37,809 bases of DNA from Sulfurospirillum sp. (GTDB lineage Bacteria; Campylobacterota; Campylobacteria; Campylobacterales; Sulfurospirillaceae): positions 1 through 37,809 of the forward strand of contig JAJOKG010000050.1 in NCBI GenBank assembly GCA_021206415.1, in the 5' to 3' direction. This document shows, piece after piece, positions 9,377-18,918 of the stretch. Position 1 is the stretch's first letter, and each line of letters starts with the position of its first letter. Below the pieces are notes generated by a model. It saw nothing but the letters and a program-made list of their open reading frames with translations. It did not search any database and had not been told where the DNA came from. The position numbers and the translations under genes were made by a program.

Positions 9377-10635
9377 ATCAAGATCTTACGAGGAAGATTT
9401 TAGTTACGTTAGGTTTTATATTTGCATACAGGATTCTGGCATATGTGCCAGTTCCTGGTGTCAATATAGAGGTAATTAAAGAGTTCTTCGACTCCAATAG
9501 CTCCAATGCTCTTGGTATGTTTAATATGTTCAGCGGTAATGCTGCTGAACGATTAAGCATTATCTCCTTAGGAATCATGCCTTACATCACCGCTTCAATT
9601 ATTATGGAACTACTTGCTGCGACATTTCCAGCACTTGGTAAAATGAAAAAAGAACGTGATGGTATGGTTAAATATATGCAGATTATCCGTTACGCTACGA
9701 TAGCTATTACAATCGTACAGGCGATTGGTGTTTCTGTAGGGCTAGGGGGAATGACAGGTCGATCTGGTGAAAGCGCCATTATGCTTGATATGACAACATT
9801 TTCAGCAATTGCAGCCGCGAGTATGTTAACAGGGACAATGCTTCTTATGTGGATTGGTGAACAAATCACACAACGTGGTATTGGTAATGGTATCAGCTTA
9901 ATTATTTTTGCAGGTATTGTTTCGGGAATTCCAAATGCAATTGGTGGAACAATCAATCTTGTTAATACAGGGGAGTTAAATTTCCTTGTGGTTATTGGAA
10001 TACTCATCGTCATACTAGCAACAGTTGGTTCTATTATTTATGTAGAGATGGGTGAACGTAGGGTTCCTATTTCATATTCACGAAAAGTTGTTCTTCAAAA
10101 TCAACATAAGCGTATTATGAATTATGTACCGATTAAGATGAATCTTAGTGGTGTTATCCCTCCAATTTTTGCAAGTGCTATTTTAATGTTTCCTTCAACC
10201 ATCATGCAAGCAAGTACGAATCCAATTGTTCAAACTATTCACGATTTTCTTAATCCAAACAGTTATATCTTCAATGTACTAACCTTTATTTTTGTTATTT
10301 TCTTTGCTTATTTTTATGCATCCATTGTTTTTAATGCAAAGGATATTTCAGAAAATCTCAAAAAACAAGGTGGTTTTATTCCTGGTGTGAGACCAGGTGA
10401 GAGTACCGCACTTTATTTGAATGAAGTAGCAGGACGTCTAACGCTTTGGGGATCCATTTATTTGGGATTGATTTCTACCCTTCCATGGGTTTTAGTGAAG
10501 GTTATGGGTGTACCGTTTTATTTTGGTGGAACAGCTGTTTTAATTGTCGTTCAAGTAGCCCTTGATACAATGCGTAAAATTGAAGCACAAATGTATATGA
10601 ATAAATATGAAACACTTAGTGCTGTAGGACTTTAA
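9373..10635 (+). CDS. secY: protein translocase subunit SecY
   Basis: The 420-residue inner-membrane protein forms the central channel of the Sec translocon. It opens [21 protein letters not shown] with conserved PVPGVN. The sequence supports about ten membrane segments, including [15 protein letters not shown] and [14 protein letters not shown]. The cytoplasmic loop [13 protein letters not shown] and the later [11 protein letters not shown] are family marks for ribosome and SecA contact. It is intact and overlaps rplO by four bases. map follows four bases later. Confidence 0.98.
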   Translation: MNQDLTRKILVTLGFIFAYRILAYVPVPGVNIEVIKEFFDSNSSNALGMFNMFSGNAAERLSIISLGIMPYITASIIMELLAATFPALGKMKKERDGMVKYMQIIRYATIAITIVQAIGVSVGLGGMTGRSGESAIMLDMTTFSAIAAASMLTGTMLLMWIGEQITQRGIGNGISLIIFAGIVSGIPNAIGGTINLVNTGELNFLVVIGILIVILATVGSIIYVEMGERRVPISYSRKVVLQNQHKRIMNYVPIKMNLSGVIPPIFASAILMFPSTIMQASTNPIVQTIHDFLNPNSYIFNVLTFIFVIFFAYFYASIVFNAKDISENLKKQGGFIPGVRPGESTALYLNEVAGRLTLWGSIYLGLISTLPWVLVKVMGVPFYFGGTAVLIVVQVALDTMRKIEAQMYMNKYETLSAVGL

Positions 10636-10639
10636 TCGT

Positions 10640-11399
10640 ATGGCAATTACCATTAAAAAAAGCGCAAGAAATTGCAAAGCTTTCTGATGCGAATAGAATT
10701 GTTGCCAAAACATTAGAGTATCTTACATGTAACATTCATCCTGGCATGAGTTTGAAAGAGCTAAATGCCATGGGTGAAGCTTACATTCAGAGCCATGGTG
10801 CTCGTCCTGCTTTTAAAGGTCTTTATGGTTTTCCTGCTGGTGTTTGTACTTCTGTGAATGAAGTAATTATTCATGGTATACCAACAGACTATAAACTTCA
10901 AGAGGGTGATATTGTTGGCATGGATATTGGCACAGAGCTTAATGGTTGGTATGGCGATTCTGCTGTAACAATTGGTGTTGGAAAAATATCTCAAACAGAT
11001 GAATCATTGATAGCTTGTGCTAAAGATGCACTTTATTATGCGATAGATATTATTCATGCTGAAATGCGTTTTAAAGAGTTAAGTTATGCAATAGAACAGT
11101 TTATTCTTTCAAAGGGATATGTTCCTTTAAGAGGCTTTTGTGGTCATGGCATTGGTCGAAAGCCACATGAAGAGCCAGAATTACCCAATTATTTAGAAGG
11201 TAATAATCCCAAAAGTGGTCCTAAAATAAAAAATGGTATGGTGTTTTGCATTGAACCAATGATATGTCAAAAAGAAGCAACACCGAAAATTTTAGACGAT
11301 AAGTGGTCTGTTGTCTCAACAGATGGGTTAAGAGGAAGTCACTATGAGCATACGGTTGCAATCATAGATGGCAAAGCAGAGATTTTGTCGCTATCTTGA
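10640..11399 (+). CDS. map: methionine aminopeptidase, type I (frameshift near the start)
   Basis: This metallo-enzyme removes the initiator methionine from new proteins. The start is the ATG at 10640 (MAITIKK). An A7 run at about 10654-10660 needs one base fewer to continue [21 protein letters not shown] into the ORF listed from 10746. Ligands and catalytic residues are visible: the histidine of VNEVIIHG, the aspartates of [30 protein letters not shown], and the glutamates of FCIEPM and YEHTVAI. Restored length is about 252 residues, normal for type I. One TTACATGTAA palindrome lies at 10723. infA follows. Confidence 0.93.
10723..10732. repeat. TTACATGTAA palindrome in map
   Basis: A perfect 10-base copy, read in map as Leu-Thr-Cys-Asn. 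It is the only copy inside the 14-kb ribosomal cluster, and it lies in map rather than in a ribosomal-protein gene. Confidence 0.9.
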
Positions 11400-11415
11400 A
11401 GGTCTAGGAGGTAAA

Positions 11416-11634
11416 ATGGCAAAAGATGATGTAATTGAAATTGATGGAAAAGTAATTGAAGCACTTCCAAATGCTACATTTAAAGTTGAAGTGCAAAATA
11501 GTCATGTGATTTTGTGTCACATTGCTGGTAAGATGAGAATGCATTATATTAAGATAATGCCAGGTGATACAGTAAAAGTTGAGTTGACCCCGTATAGTTT
11601 AGATAAAGGGCGTATAACCTATAGGTATAAGTAA
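11416..11634 (+). CDS. infA: translation initiation factor IF-1
   Basis: The start is the ATG at 11416 behind AGGAGG, giving 72 residues from [24 protein letters not shown]; the ORF track extends upstream into map. The S1/OB fold has the expected [29 protein letters not shown] and ends [10 protein letters not shown]-1 occupies the A site during initiation. Downstream come a -10-like box and a structured leader before rpmJ, so infA may close one transcription unit. Confidence 0.97.
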   Translation: MAKDDVIEIDGKVIEALPNATFKVEVQNSHVILCHIAGKMRMHYIKIMPGDTVKVELTPYSLDKGRITYRYK

Positions 11635-11653
11635 ATTATTAGTTTAATTTATG

Positions 11654-11659
11654 TATAAT
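11654..11659 (+). promoter_or_regulatory. -10 box of a possible internal promoter before rpmJ
   Basis: TATAAT lies 138 bases before the rpmJ start, with no clear -35 hexamer. Campylobacterota promoters often have a poor -35, so this is plausible. Start of transcription just before the structured leader would make sense of that leader; this is inference. Confidence 0.5.
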
Positions 11660-11673
11660 TAACCCCTTTTGTA

Positions 11674-11774
11674 AAACTGTGTGAAGAATAATCGAAAAAA
11701 GACCACTGTTTTTTCGATTGTTGGTTTGGCAAACGTCGTCAAACCTGTGACAGTTTAACTCAAAATTCCAGTGG
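11674..11774 (+). promoter_or_regulatory. structured leader before the alpha-operon genes, candidate pseudoknot
   Basis: The 163-base gap between infA and rpmJ has four pairings. AATCGAAAAAA (11690-11700) pairs with TTTTTTCGATT (11709-11719) around the 8-base loop GACCACTG. GGTTTG (11723-11728) pairs with CAAACC (11740-11745). AAACTGT (11674-11680) pairs with ACAGTTT (11750-11756) around both. The loop bases CCACTG (11703-11708) pair with CAGTGG (11769-11774), just before the rpmJ ribosome binding site, which would make a pseudoknot. E. coli regulates its alpha operon by S4 binding a pseudoknot in front of rpsM. Here similarity is in location and type of fold only; the ligand is unknown. No T run follows, so it is not a simple terminator. 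Confidence 0.55.
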
Positions 11775-11796
11775 AAAAAAAAGTTCAGGAGTCACA

Positions 11797-11910
11797 ATGA
11801 AAGTACGACCTTCTGTAAAGAAGATGTGCGATAAATGTAAAGTGATTAAACGAAAAAATATCGTTAGAGTCATTTGCGTAAATCCAAAACATAAACAGAG
11901 ACAAGGATAA
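11797..11910 (+). CDS. rpmJ: 50S ribosomal protein L36
   Basis: Too short for the ORF track. The 37-residue product reads [37 protein letters not shown]-like sequence, with the zinc ligands C11, C14, C27 and H32 of the zinc-binding L36 type. It follows an AGGAG ribosome binding site at 11787-11791. L36 is a small late-assembly protein of the large subunit. rpsM begins two bases after its stop. Confidence 0.95.
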   Translation: MKVRPSVKKMCDKCKVIKRKNIVRVICVNPKHKQRQG

Positions 11911-11912
11911 TC

Positions 11913-12281
11913 ATGGCAAGGATTGCAGGTGTAGACCTTCCAATGAAGAAAAGAGTAGAGTATGGTTTGACATACATCTATGGTATTGGTTTAACAAGTT
12001 CTAGAGCTATTTTAACAGCTACAGGAATTTCGTTTGATAAGAGAGTTCATGAGCTAAGTGAAGATGATGTTGCTGCGATTCGTAAAGAGATTCAAGCAGG
12101 TTACCAAGTAGAGGGTGATCTTCGTAAGAAAGTAGCGATGGATATTAAAGCTTTGATGGATATGGGAAGTTATAGAGGTCTTAGACATAGAAAAGGCTTG
12201 CCAGTTCGTGGTCAAAAAACAAAAACGAATGCGCGTACTCGAAAAGGTAAAAAACGCACCGTTGGCGCAAAAGCTAAATAA
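11913..12281 (+). CDS. rpsM: 30S ribosomal protein S13
   Basis: The 122-residue product starts [26 protein letters not shown] and carries the conserved [28 protein letters not shown]13 lies in the small-subunit head, where its basic tail contacts the P-site tRNA. It is intact, two bases after rpmJ; rpsK follows after 21 bases with its own ribosome binding site. Confidence 0.98.
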   Translation: MARIAGVDLPMKKRVEYGLTYIYGIGLTSSRAILTATGISFDKRVHELSEDDVAAIRKEIQAGYQVEGDLRKKVAMDIKALMDMGSYRGLRHRKGLPVRGQKTKTNARTRKGKKRTVGAKAK

Positions 12282-12302
12282 CGAAGTCTCAAAGGGAAAC
12301 AG

Positions 12303-12695
12303 ATGGCAAAAAGAAAAGTAGTACGTAAAAAAGTTGTTAAGAAAAATATTGCGAAGGGTATTATTTATATCTCAGCAACATTTAATAACACTGTCGTAAC
12401 TGTAACTGATGAGATGGGAAATGTTATTGCTTGGAGTAGTGCAGGTAGTTTGGGCTTCAAAGGGAGTAAAAAATCAACTCCTTATGCTGCACAGCAAGCT
12501 GTAGAAGATGCTCTTACAAAAGCAAAAGAACATGGTCTCAAGGAAATCGGTATTAAAGTTCAAGGACCTGGCAGTGGTCGTGAAACAGCGGTAAAAAGTG
12601 CTGGTACAACAGAAGGTATTAAAGTCTCTTTCTTAAAAGACATTACACCTCTACCACACAATGGTTGTAGACCTCCAAAAAGAAGAAGAGTATAA
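12303..12695 (+). CDS. rpsK: 30S ribosomal protein S11
   Basis: The 130-residue product contains [44 protein letters not shown] and ends [18 protein letters not shown], the S11 signature at the platform of the 30S subunit near the E site. It is complete. A 75-base AT-rich gap separates it from rpsD and shows only a weak hairpin (ATAAA/TTTAT) and an AGGAG ribosome binding site. Confidence 0.98.
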   Translation: MAKRKVVRKKVVKKNIAKGIIYISATFNNTVVTVTDEMGNVIAWSSAGSLGFKGSKKSTPYAAQQAVEDALTKAKEHGLKEIGIKVQGPGSGRETAVKSAGTTEGIKVSFLKDITPLPHNGCRPPKRRRV

Positions 12696-12770
12696 TTCTA
12701 ACTTTTGGAATTTACTTTTTAAGAGAAACAGAATAAATTTTTTCGTTTATGCAATAGATTAGGAGAAAAA

Positions 12771-13397
12771 ATGGCAAGATATAGAGGACCAGTCGAAAAG
12801 CTTGAAAGAAGACTTGGTGTCAGCTTAGCCCTTAAAGGTGAGCGCAGACTTGCTGGTAAAAGCGCATTAGATAAGCGACCATATGCACCAGGTCAACATG
12901 GACAAAGAAGAGCAAAAATTAGTGAGTATGGACTTCAATTAAGAGAGAAGCAAAAAGCTAAATTTATGTATGGAGTTTCTGAAAAACAATTCAGACGTAT
13001 TTTTGACGAAGCAGCAAGAAAAGAAGGCAATACAGGTATTAACTTAGTGCTTCTTATTGAAAGAAGACTTGATAATGTTGTCTATCGAATGGGTTTTGCT
13101 ACAACCAGAAGATTTGCTCGTCAGTTAGTCACTCATGGTCATATATTAGTGAATGGTAGTAAAGTTGATATCCCTTCCTATATTGTACGTGCAGGTGATA
13201 AAGTTGAGGTTTGTGAAAAATCTAAAAATAATCCTCAAGTTAAAAGAGCACTAGAGTTAACACAACAAACTGGTATAGCTCCATGGGTTGATGTTGAAAG
13301 AGAAAAAGCAATGGGTATTTTTACACGAATCCCAGAGAGAGAAGAAGTAGTTATTCCGGTTGAAGAAAGATTAATCGTTGAGCTATACTCTAAATAA
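12771..13397 (+). CDS. rpsD: 30S ribosomal protein S4, cysteine-free form
   Basis: The 208-residue product starts [23 protein letters not shown] and lacks the N-terminal zinc cysteines of the C+ form. It contains the S4 RNA-binding domain with [31 protein letters not shown]4 nucleates 30S assembly and, in several bacteria, represses its own operon by binding leader RNA, which makes it the natural suspect ligand for the structured leader at 11674-11774. It is complete; rpoA follows 15 bases later. Confidence 0.97.
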   Translation: MARYRGPVEKLERRLGVSLALKGERRLAGKSALDKRPYAPGQHGQRRAKISEYGLQLREKQKAKFMYGVSEKQFRRIFDEAARKEGNTGINLVLLIERRLDNVVYRMGFATTRRFARQLVTHGHILVNGSKVDIPSYIVRAGDKVEVCEKSKNNPQVKRALELTQQTGIAPWVDVEREKAMGIFTRIPEREEVVIPVEERLIVELYSK

Positions 13398-13412
13398 TTA
13401 AGTAGGTAGCAT

Positions 13413-14411
13413 ATGAAAAAAATCAATACATCAGCTTACATGCCAACTGAGATTGAGGTCGAAAATATTTCGGCAAATAAAGTTCAAATTAGTGCATATC
13501 CATTTGAATCTGGTTTTGCTGTAACATTGGCCCATCCTTTACGAAGACTTCTTTTAAGTAGTACTGTAGGATCGGCACCGACGGCTGTAAAGATTGAGGG
13601 CGTAACCCATGAATTTGATAGCATGCGTGGTATGCTTGAAGATGTTGCTCTTTTTATTATTAATCTTAAAAATATTCGCTTTAAAATTAAAGGCGATGAG
13701 AAACGTATAGAAGTGAACTACTCTTTTTCTGGACCACGGGAAATTAAAGGAAGTGATCTCGCTAATGCACAGGTTGAAATTGTTACCCCAGATACTTATT
13801 TGGCAACAATCAATGAAGATGCAGAGCTTAATTTTTCTTTGATTCTTGAAAAAGGAATTGGTTACGTTCCAAGTGAAAATACACGAGATTTAGTGGGTGA
13901 TGATTATATTGCACTCGATGCTTTTTTTTACTCCTGTTAAAAGAGCTGTTTATGATATAGAGAATGTTTTAGTTGAAGATAATCCAAATTATGAAAAAAA
14001 TTGTTTTTACAATTGAAACAGATGGACTTGTCTCTCCAATTGAAGCGTTTAAAAATTCGCTTGAGGCTATGTACGCTCAGATGTCAGTATTTAATGGTAT
14101 CTTAGATATAGCCGTTATTCCAAAGAGTGAAAGTTCTAATGAAGATGTTGAACTTGGAAAACTACTACAAAAGTGTTGAGGAGTTAAATCTCAGTGCGCG
14201 TAGTTTTAATTGTTTAGATAGAGCAGAGGTTAAGTATATTGGCGAACTTTCTCTTATGAGTGAAACAGAGTTGAAAGACCTTAAAAATCTAGGCAAAAAA
14301 TCGTTAGAAGAGATCAGACAAGTCATGGAAGAGAGTGGTTATCCAGTAGGGTATAACTTTTCTGAAGAGACAGCAAGTTTGCTCAAGAAAAAAATGAGAT
14401 TAAATTACTGA
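13413..14411 (+). CDS. rpoA: RNA polymerase alpha subunit (three apparent frameshifts)
   Basis: Alpha dimerises to start polymerase assembly, and its C-terminal domain binds DNA and activators. The N-terminal domain is clear ([31 protein letters not shown]). It runs to LDAFF, then a T8 run at about 13922-13929 breaks it. [23 protein letters not shown] follows, then an A7 run at about 13994-14000, then IVFTIETDG, then a break at CAAAAG near 14170. The C-terminal domain follows ([21 protein letters not shown] and [12 protein letters not shown]). One base too many at each point explains everything. Restored length is about 331 residues. The break must be a reading error because the gene is essential. 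Confidence 0.94.
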
Positions 14412-14430
14412 AGCCAACGAGGGTTAATTT

Positions 14431-14781
14431 ATGAGACATAAGCATGGATATAGAAAGCTTGGTCGTACTTCATCACACAGAGCAGCGTTGTTGAAGAACT
14501 TGGCTATAGCTGTTATTAAATATGAGAAAATCGAGACAACACTTCCTAAAGCTAAAGAGCTTAGAGGATATGTTGAAAAATTGATTACAAAAGCTGGAGT
14601 TGGTGGTGATCACGCTCATAAAACAGTTTTTGCGGCACTTCAAGATAAAGAGTGTACCAAAAAACTTGTGAATGAAATTGCCCCTAAATATGTTGAAAGA
14701 AACGGTGGTTACACACGTATTATTAAAACACGTATTAGAAAAGGCGATGCTGCGCCAATGGCGTTTTTAGAGCTCGTTTAA
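14431..14781 (+). CDS. rplQ: 50S ribosomal protein L17
   Basis: The 116-residue product starts [45 protein letters not shown], as expected of L17, and ends [15 protein letters not shown]17 sits near the tunnel exit. It is the last gene of the ribosomal cluster, and a rho-independent terminator lies directly behind it. Confidence 0.98.
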   Translation: MRHKHGYRKLGRTSSHRAALLKNLAIAVIKYEKIETTLPKAKELRGYVEKLITKAGVGGDHAHKTVFAALQDKECTKKLVNEIAPKYVERNGGYTRIIKTRIRKGDAAPMAFLELV

Positions 14782-14788
14782 TTCTTTT

Positions 14789-14819
14789 ATTTGGGAACTT
14801 TATGTTCCCAAATTTTCTT
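14789..14819 (+). terminator. rho-independent terminator ending the ribosomal cluster
   Basis: A perfect 10-base stem ATTTGGGAAC / GTTCCCAAAT encloses the 5-base loop TTTAT and runs into TTTTCTT, starting eight bases after the rplQ stop. Farther on (14831-14864) lies a nearly pure pyrimidine tract of unknown role. No clear promoter is seen before the next gene. Confidence 0.85.
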
Positions 14820-14925
14820 AAAAATTAAAATTTTTTTTACTTCTTTCTTTTCTTCTTTCCTCTTAAATTAAGTCACTTTTAACGCAAACTATTGTTAAAT
14901 TAGCTACTTTGCTATAGGAGAATAT

Positions 14926-15207
14926 ATGATACCATTTAGTGACGAAGAGCTACTTCCTGCTGTTGAAAAATCACTTGAAAAAATTAAACCAATGTTAGCG
15001 TTAGATGGTGGTGGATTGACATTGCTTGGAATAAAAAACGGTCATGTTTTTGTTCAGTTACAAGGTGCTTGTCAAGGATGTGCATCGAGTGGCCAAACTT
15101 TAAAATATGGGGTAGAGCGTCAATTAAGAATTGATATTCATCCCGAGCTTGAGGTTGTAAATATTTTACCCGGAATGGAAGACGAGTTTGAATCATTTGG
15201 AGAGTAA
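14926..15207 (+). CDS. NifU C-terminal-domain (Nfu-type) iron-sulfur protein
   Basis: The 93-residue protein is a stand-alone NifU C-terminal domain. It has the LALDGGGLTLLGI segment and the CxxC motif (GACQGCASSGQTLKYGVE) near residue 48 that holds a transient Fe-S cluster for transfer to target proteins. It starts MIPFSDEELLPAV behind TAGGAG. It is first in a run with the repeat protein, murE and ybaB, matching my memory of the Campylobacter jejuni Cj1639-Cj1645 order. Its stop shares one base with the next start. Confidence 0.9.
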   Translation: MIPFSDEELLPAVEKSLEKIKPMLALDGGGLTLLGIKNGHVFVQLQGACQGCASSGQTLKYGVERQLRIDIHPELEVVNILPGMEDEFESFGE

Positions 15208-15772
15208 TGAACGAGTATATAAAAAAAGGTATTGAAAAATTTTATGAAAAAAACTTTAGGGAGGCAATGTTTCAGTTTTCATTGGCATTAAGTGAGCAGC
15301 CAGATGCAAAAGAAGCACGGATTGGTGCTATTTTATCTGATATGGCTATGCATAATGAAGAACAAGCAGTAGCTCTTTTTTGAATATTATCTTTTTACAA
15401 AAGAACATGGTTCTGAAGATATTGAAGAAGCCATTGAAGAGATTATAAATTCGGTTGAAAAAAAATAGTGAAAAAATCGCACATTTATTTAAGCAAGGTG
15501 ATTTAGAAAGCCGTATTAATGCAGAAAATGGTATTAAATATGAAGATTTTTTGACACTTATTGAATCTCGTGGGAGTTTCAAAGAAGCTTTTGAAGATAT
15601 TATGTTTTCAACAAAGGTTATTATTTCTAAAAAAGAAGATTTCGTTGATTTTTTAAGCAAGTTAATCGAAAATGGTTTTAGAGAAATGTCATTAAATTAT
15701 CTTGAAAGTGCTGTTACACTTTTCCCCAATGATGAACAGCTTTTATCACTCATCAAAAAAGTACAAAAATAG
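15207..15772 (+). CDS. TPR-like helical repeat protein (two frameshifts)
   Basis: The gene starts MNEYIKKGIEKFYEKNFREAMFQFSLALSEQPDAKEA, which resembles a tetratricopeptide repeat helix pair. It breaks at the T6 run near 15379-15384 (LFEYYLFTKEHGSED restored) and at an A8 run near 15458-15465. It then reads NSEKIAHLFKQGDLESRINAENGIKYEDF and ends LLSLIKKVQK. Restored length is about 187 residues. No signal peptide is seen, so it is probably cytoplasmic. It lies between the NifU-like gene and murE in the same place as the Campylobacter gene I remember as Cj1640. The function is unknown. Confidence 0.75.
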
Positions 15773-15783
15773 GGAGTTAGCCC

Positions 15784-17098
15784 TTGAAAATAGAGCTTCA
15801 AAATTGTAATCCGTTTTTACATGTAACGGATAATTCTAGTGAATGTGATGCAAACACTATTTTTCTTTTAACAGATCAAAATGTATCTTATGAAAAAAGT
15901 GCCTCTGAAAAAGGATGTAAGAAGGTTATCACTGCTAAAGAGTGTTTAACCCTTTTAGGTATTGAGGGAAAGATTAAAATTATTGGTATTACGGGTACTA
16001 ACGGTAAAACGACTACAGCTGCAGCTATTTATTCCATCTTACTTGATTTAGGAAAAAAAGTAGGGTTGCTAAGGAACACGTGGTTGTTTTATTAATGACG
16101 TGCGTATTGAAGAGAAGAGTTTAACGACTCCTCCTATTTTGCAAACGATTAAAAATTTAAAAATGGCAGTAGCGCAAGGATGTGAATATTTTGTGATGGA
16201 AGTAAGCTCACATGCGATTGCTCAAAATCGTATTGATGGACTCTCTTTTGCGCTGAAGATTTTAACCAATGTGACGCAAGATCATTTAGATTTTCATAAG
16301 AGTATTGATGAATATATCGCTGTGAAAAGCCGTTTTTTCGAAGATGAAAGTTTGAAACTGATCAATAAAGATGAACGTAATATCCGCTTTAATCGTACCA
16401 ATGCTATGAGTTATGGTATTGAACATCCTGCAACCTATAAAATTTTAGCCTATTCACTAAGCGAAGGGATCAGTGCTGCTGTCTCGAAAATTGACAAAGT
16501 GTACGAGTTTGAATCATCCATGCATGGTTTTTTTAATCTTTATAATCTTCTAGGTGCGATAAGTGCTGTTGATATGTTAGGTGTGGCAGGCATGGATGAG
16601 ATTTGTGCGGCAGTTTCACATTTTGGTGGTGTGGAAGGGCGTATGCAAGTGGTTTCACAAGAACCCTTAGTCATTGTTGATTTTGCGCACACTCCTGATG
16701 GGATGGAAAAAGTTTTAGAGAGTATCAAAGAGCGTGATATTATTGTTGTCTTTGGTGCAGGGGGTGATAGGGATCGAACGAAGCGCCCTAAAATGGGAGC
16801 TATGGCTGAGCGTTATGCTAAAAAAATTATCGTAACGAGTGATAACCCTCGCTCAGAAGAGCCTCAGTCTATTATTGATGAGATTTTAAGCGGTATGCAA
16901 CGCAAAGAATCTTTACATGTAAAGGTAGATCGCTATGAAGCTATTGAGCAAGCACTTTTGATGCAAGAAAGCAATGATGTGGTGCTTATTTTGGGTAAAG
17001 GTGATGAAACCTATCAAGAAATTGCAGGGGTAAAACATCCTTTTGATGATCGAGTGGTTGTGCGTGAAATACTTGCACGATGGGCTAAGCAAAAATAG
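15784..17098 (+). CDS. murE: UDP-MurNAc-L-Ala-D-Glu:meso-diaminopimelate ligase MurE (frameshift)
   Basis: MurE adds meso-diaminopimelate to the peptidoglycan precursor in the cytoplasm, using ATP. I take the TTG at 15784 as the start ([13 protein letters not shown]) because it has a GGGAG site and no better start is present. The P-loop is [11 protein letters not shown]. Later come [23 protein letters not shown] and DNPRSEEP, the DNPR motif that recognises diaminopimelate. The frame breaks near 16071-16073 (CTAAGGAAC should be CTAGGAAC), restoring [12 protein letters not shown]. Restored length is about 437 residues, somewhat short, as in related species. Two TTACATGTAA copies lie inside it. 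Confidence 0.93.
15817..15826. repeat. TTACATGTAA palindrome, murE 5' part
   Basis: A perfect 10-base copy read as Leu-His-Val-Thr near the murE N-terminus, a region that varies between species. Confidence 0.9.
16912..16923. repeat. TTTACATGTAAA palindrome, murE 3' part
   Basis: A perfect 12-base copy, read as Ser-Leu-His-Val-Lys in a less conserved part of the C-terminal domain. It is the second copy inside murE. Confidence 0.9.
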
Positions 17099-17140
17099 GA
17101 TAAAATAAAAAAATTTCTTAACTTTATGAGGTAATAAGCG

Positions 17141-17506
17141 ATGACGCTGGAGATGTTATACAGTAAAATTCACAGAGCCACGGTCACGGATGCGAATTTA
17201 AACTATGTTGGATCTATTACGATTGATAAAGAGTTAATAGAAGCTTCCAATTTAAAAGTGGGTCAAAAAGTAGAAGTGGTGAATATTAACAACGGTGAGC
17301 GCTTTACGACGTATGTTATTGAGGGCAAAGCAGGCGAAAAGGATATTTGCCTCAATGGAGCTGCCGCTAGAAAGGCACATATTGGGGATAAAATTATTAT
17401 TATTGCTTATGCGCATTTGAATGAGGATGAAATAAAAACATTTAAACCAACGGTCCTATTAGTCGATGAGAACAATGCGATGGTTGAAGTAAGAGACTAT
17501 ATCTGA
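17141..17506 (+). CDS. panD: aspartate 1-decarboxylase
   Basis: The 121-residue proenzyme makes beta-alanine for pantothenate and CoA. It starts [25 protein letters not shown]; the Gly-Ser bond at about 24-25 is the self-cleavage site that generates the pyruvoyl group. The conserved Tyr-58 region ([12 protein letters not shown]) and [12 protein letters not shown] are present. Length is normal. Its TGA stop overlaps the ybaB ATG by one base. The remaining pantothenate genes are not in the window. Confidence 0.97.
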   Translation: MTLEMLYSKIHRATVTDANLNYVGSITIDKELIEASNLKVGQKVEVVNINNGERFTTYVIEGKAGEKDICLNGAAARKAHIGDKIIIIAYAHLNEDEIKTFKPTVLLVDENNAMVEVRDYI

Positions 17507-17822
17507 TGTTTGAAAATTTTGATTTATCTAAAATGGGTGCTATGCTTGAAGAGGCACAAAAAGAAGCGCAAAAGATGCAAGAAGAGGCGAGCAATAAAGA
17601 GTTTACAGCCAAAAGTGGTGGTGGACTTGTGAGTGTGAGCATGAATGGTAATGGTGAGGTGATTGATATTACTATTGATGATTCATTGCTTGATGATAAA
17701 GAGTCATTACAAATTCTTCTCATGAGTGCAACAATGATGCTACAAAAATGGTAGAAGATAATAAAAAACTGGCAACAAACCAAATGCTTTCTCGTTTTGG
17801 AGGCTTTGGCATAAAGCCATAA
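17506..17822 (+). CDS. YbaB/EbfC family nucleoid-associated protein (frameshift)
   Basis: The product begins [33 protein letters not shown] and has the [18 protein letters not shown] strand pattern of the YbaB family, small DNA-binding dimers. The ORF stops at MMLQKW after a break near 17730-17736. Adding one base restores [29 protein letters not shown], a normal end, about 105 residues in total. It lies between panD and the PDZ protein; in Campylobacter the homologue follows murE, so panD looks like a local addition to that block. Confidence 0.87.
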
Positions 17823-17831
17823 GGAGCGTGA

Positions 17832-18908
17832 GTGAAACGTATTAGTCTTTTTTTTTCTTATAGTGTCGTGTATGCTTTTTGCAGCGGATGCTCCCATTGT
17901 TGCGAATAAAGCAGAGTTTGTTTATCCTGATTTTTCACAGTGTTATGAAAAAAACAAGGCTTCTATTGTCTATTTTGGAAACACCCGAGCGATTGCTTTG
18001 AGTGAAAAGTATGCGGTTGCGTATTCTAAAGAAAAGCCCAGCGTTGCTTATGCCAAATATGATTACCTTTCTCATCTCTATCTTTTTGAATCACAAAAAC
18101 CTTTAATACCCATGAAACTAAAAGCGACATCTGAATTAAAATTAGGGGAATGGCTTGGAAGTATGACGGATAAGTCAATTGTGGCTGTCAATGCTGCAAA
18201 AATAGGAAAAAGTGCCAATGAATTTTTTGAATTCGGAGGCATAGGGGAAGTCAATGCCATTGTGGGTGGTTTGTGCTGTGAAATGTATGGCTTAGGTGTG
18301 GGCGATAAATTTTTTATTGGTAGTGAAGCACTAGAGCAGTTTATGCAAGGAAAAATGGCTTCATTTGCAGAACTTGGAGTACGGGTTGTCGATGGTAATG
18401 AAAGTGTGGTGGTTGACTTTGTGGATCCAAATTTTAAAGAAGCACGCTTGAAAGTGGGTGATAAAATCACACTTTTAAATGGCAAAAAAGTTTCCAATGT
18501 GAATGAATTTAGCGAAGCTTTGAAAAGTTTTAAGGATTTAAGTAAAGTCAGTGCACAAATTCAACGTGATAATGCATGGATTGAAGAGAATATTTTAGCG
18601 CCTAAAGTTTCACCTAAAAAAAGTTGAAACACCTAAAGTGAAAAAAAACGCCTCTATCCAAAAAAGAGAGTTATTTGCAAACCAAAGGGTTTAAATTTGA
18701 TAATGACTTGAAGATCACTCATATTGCGCGAGGTTCTTTTGCTGAAAAAAGTGGTCTTAAAATTGGAGATCATTTGATGCAAATTGACAGAACACCGATT
18801 GATCGTCTATCTGACGCAGATGCTTATTTGTTAAAGCATCGTAATCGTGATATGAGTTTATTGTTTGAGCGTGATGATTTTCAGTTTTTTGTTACTTTAA
18901 AACGTTAA
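17832..18908 (+). CDS. exported PDZ-domain protein (three frameshifts)
   Basis: From a GTG at 17832, trimming one T from the T9 run at about 17848-17856 gives MKRISLFFLIVSCMLFAADAP, a convincing signal peptide, so the protein is periplasmic. The middle (residues about 30-180) contains GGLCCEMYGLGVGDKFFIGSEAL, followed by a PDZ-like part with FKEARLKVGDKITLLNGKKV. After two more A-run breaks (about 18616-18622 and 18641-18648) comes a second, clear PDZ domain: GFKFDNDLKITHIARGSFAEKSGLKIGDHLMQID. Restored length is about 357 residues. It occupies the position of Cj1643, a putative periplasmic protein in C. jejuni. No protease domain is seen. The function is unknown. Confidence 0.8.
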
Positions 18909-18918
18909 AAGGGATAGT

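Noticed and set aside
11690-11719. Rho-independent terminator after infA
   Set aside because: The stem is AT-rich and no T run follows it; the loop pairs with a downstream site, which fits a leader structure better.
12691-12696. TATAAT as an internal promoter for rpsD
   Set aside because: It overlaps the rpsK stop codon, has no -35 partner, and such hexamers arise easily in AT-rich DNA.
17442-18497. Minus-strand ORFs of 151 and 139 residues over ybaB and the PDZ gene
   Set aside because: Low-complexity composition, no start signals, and real genes on the plus strand.
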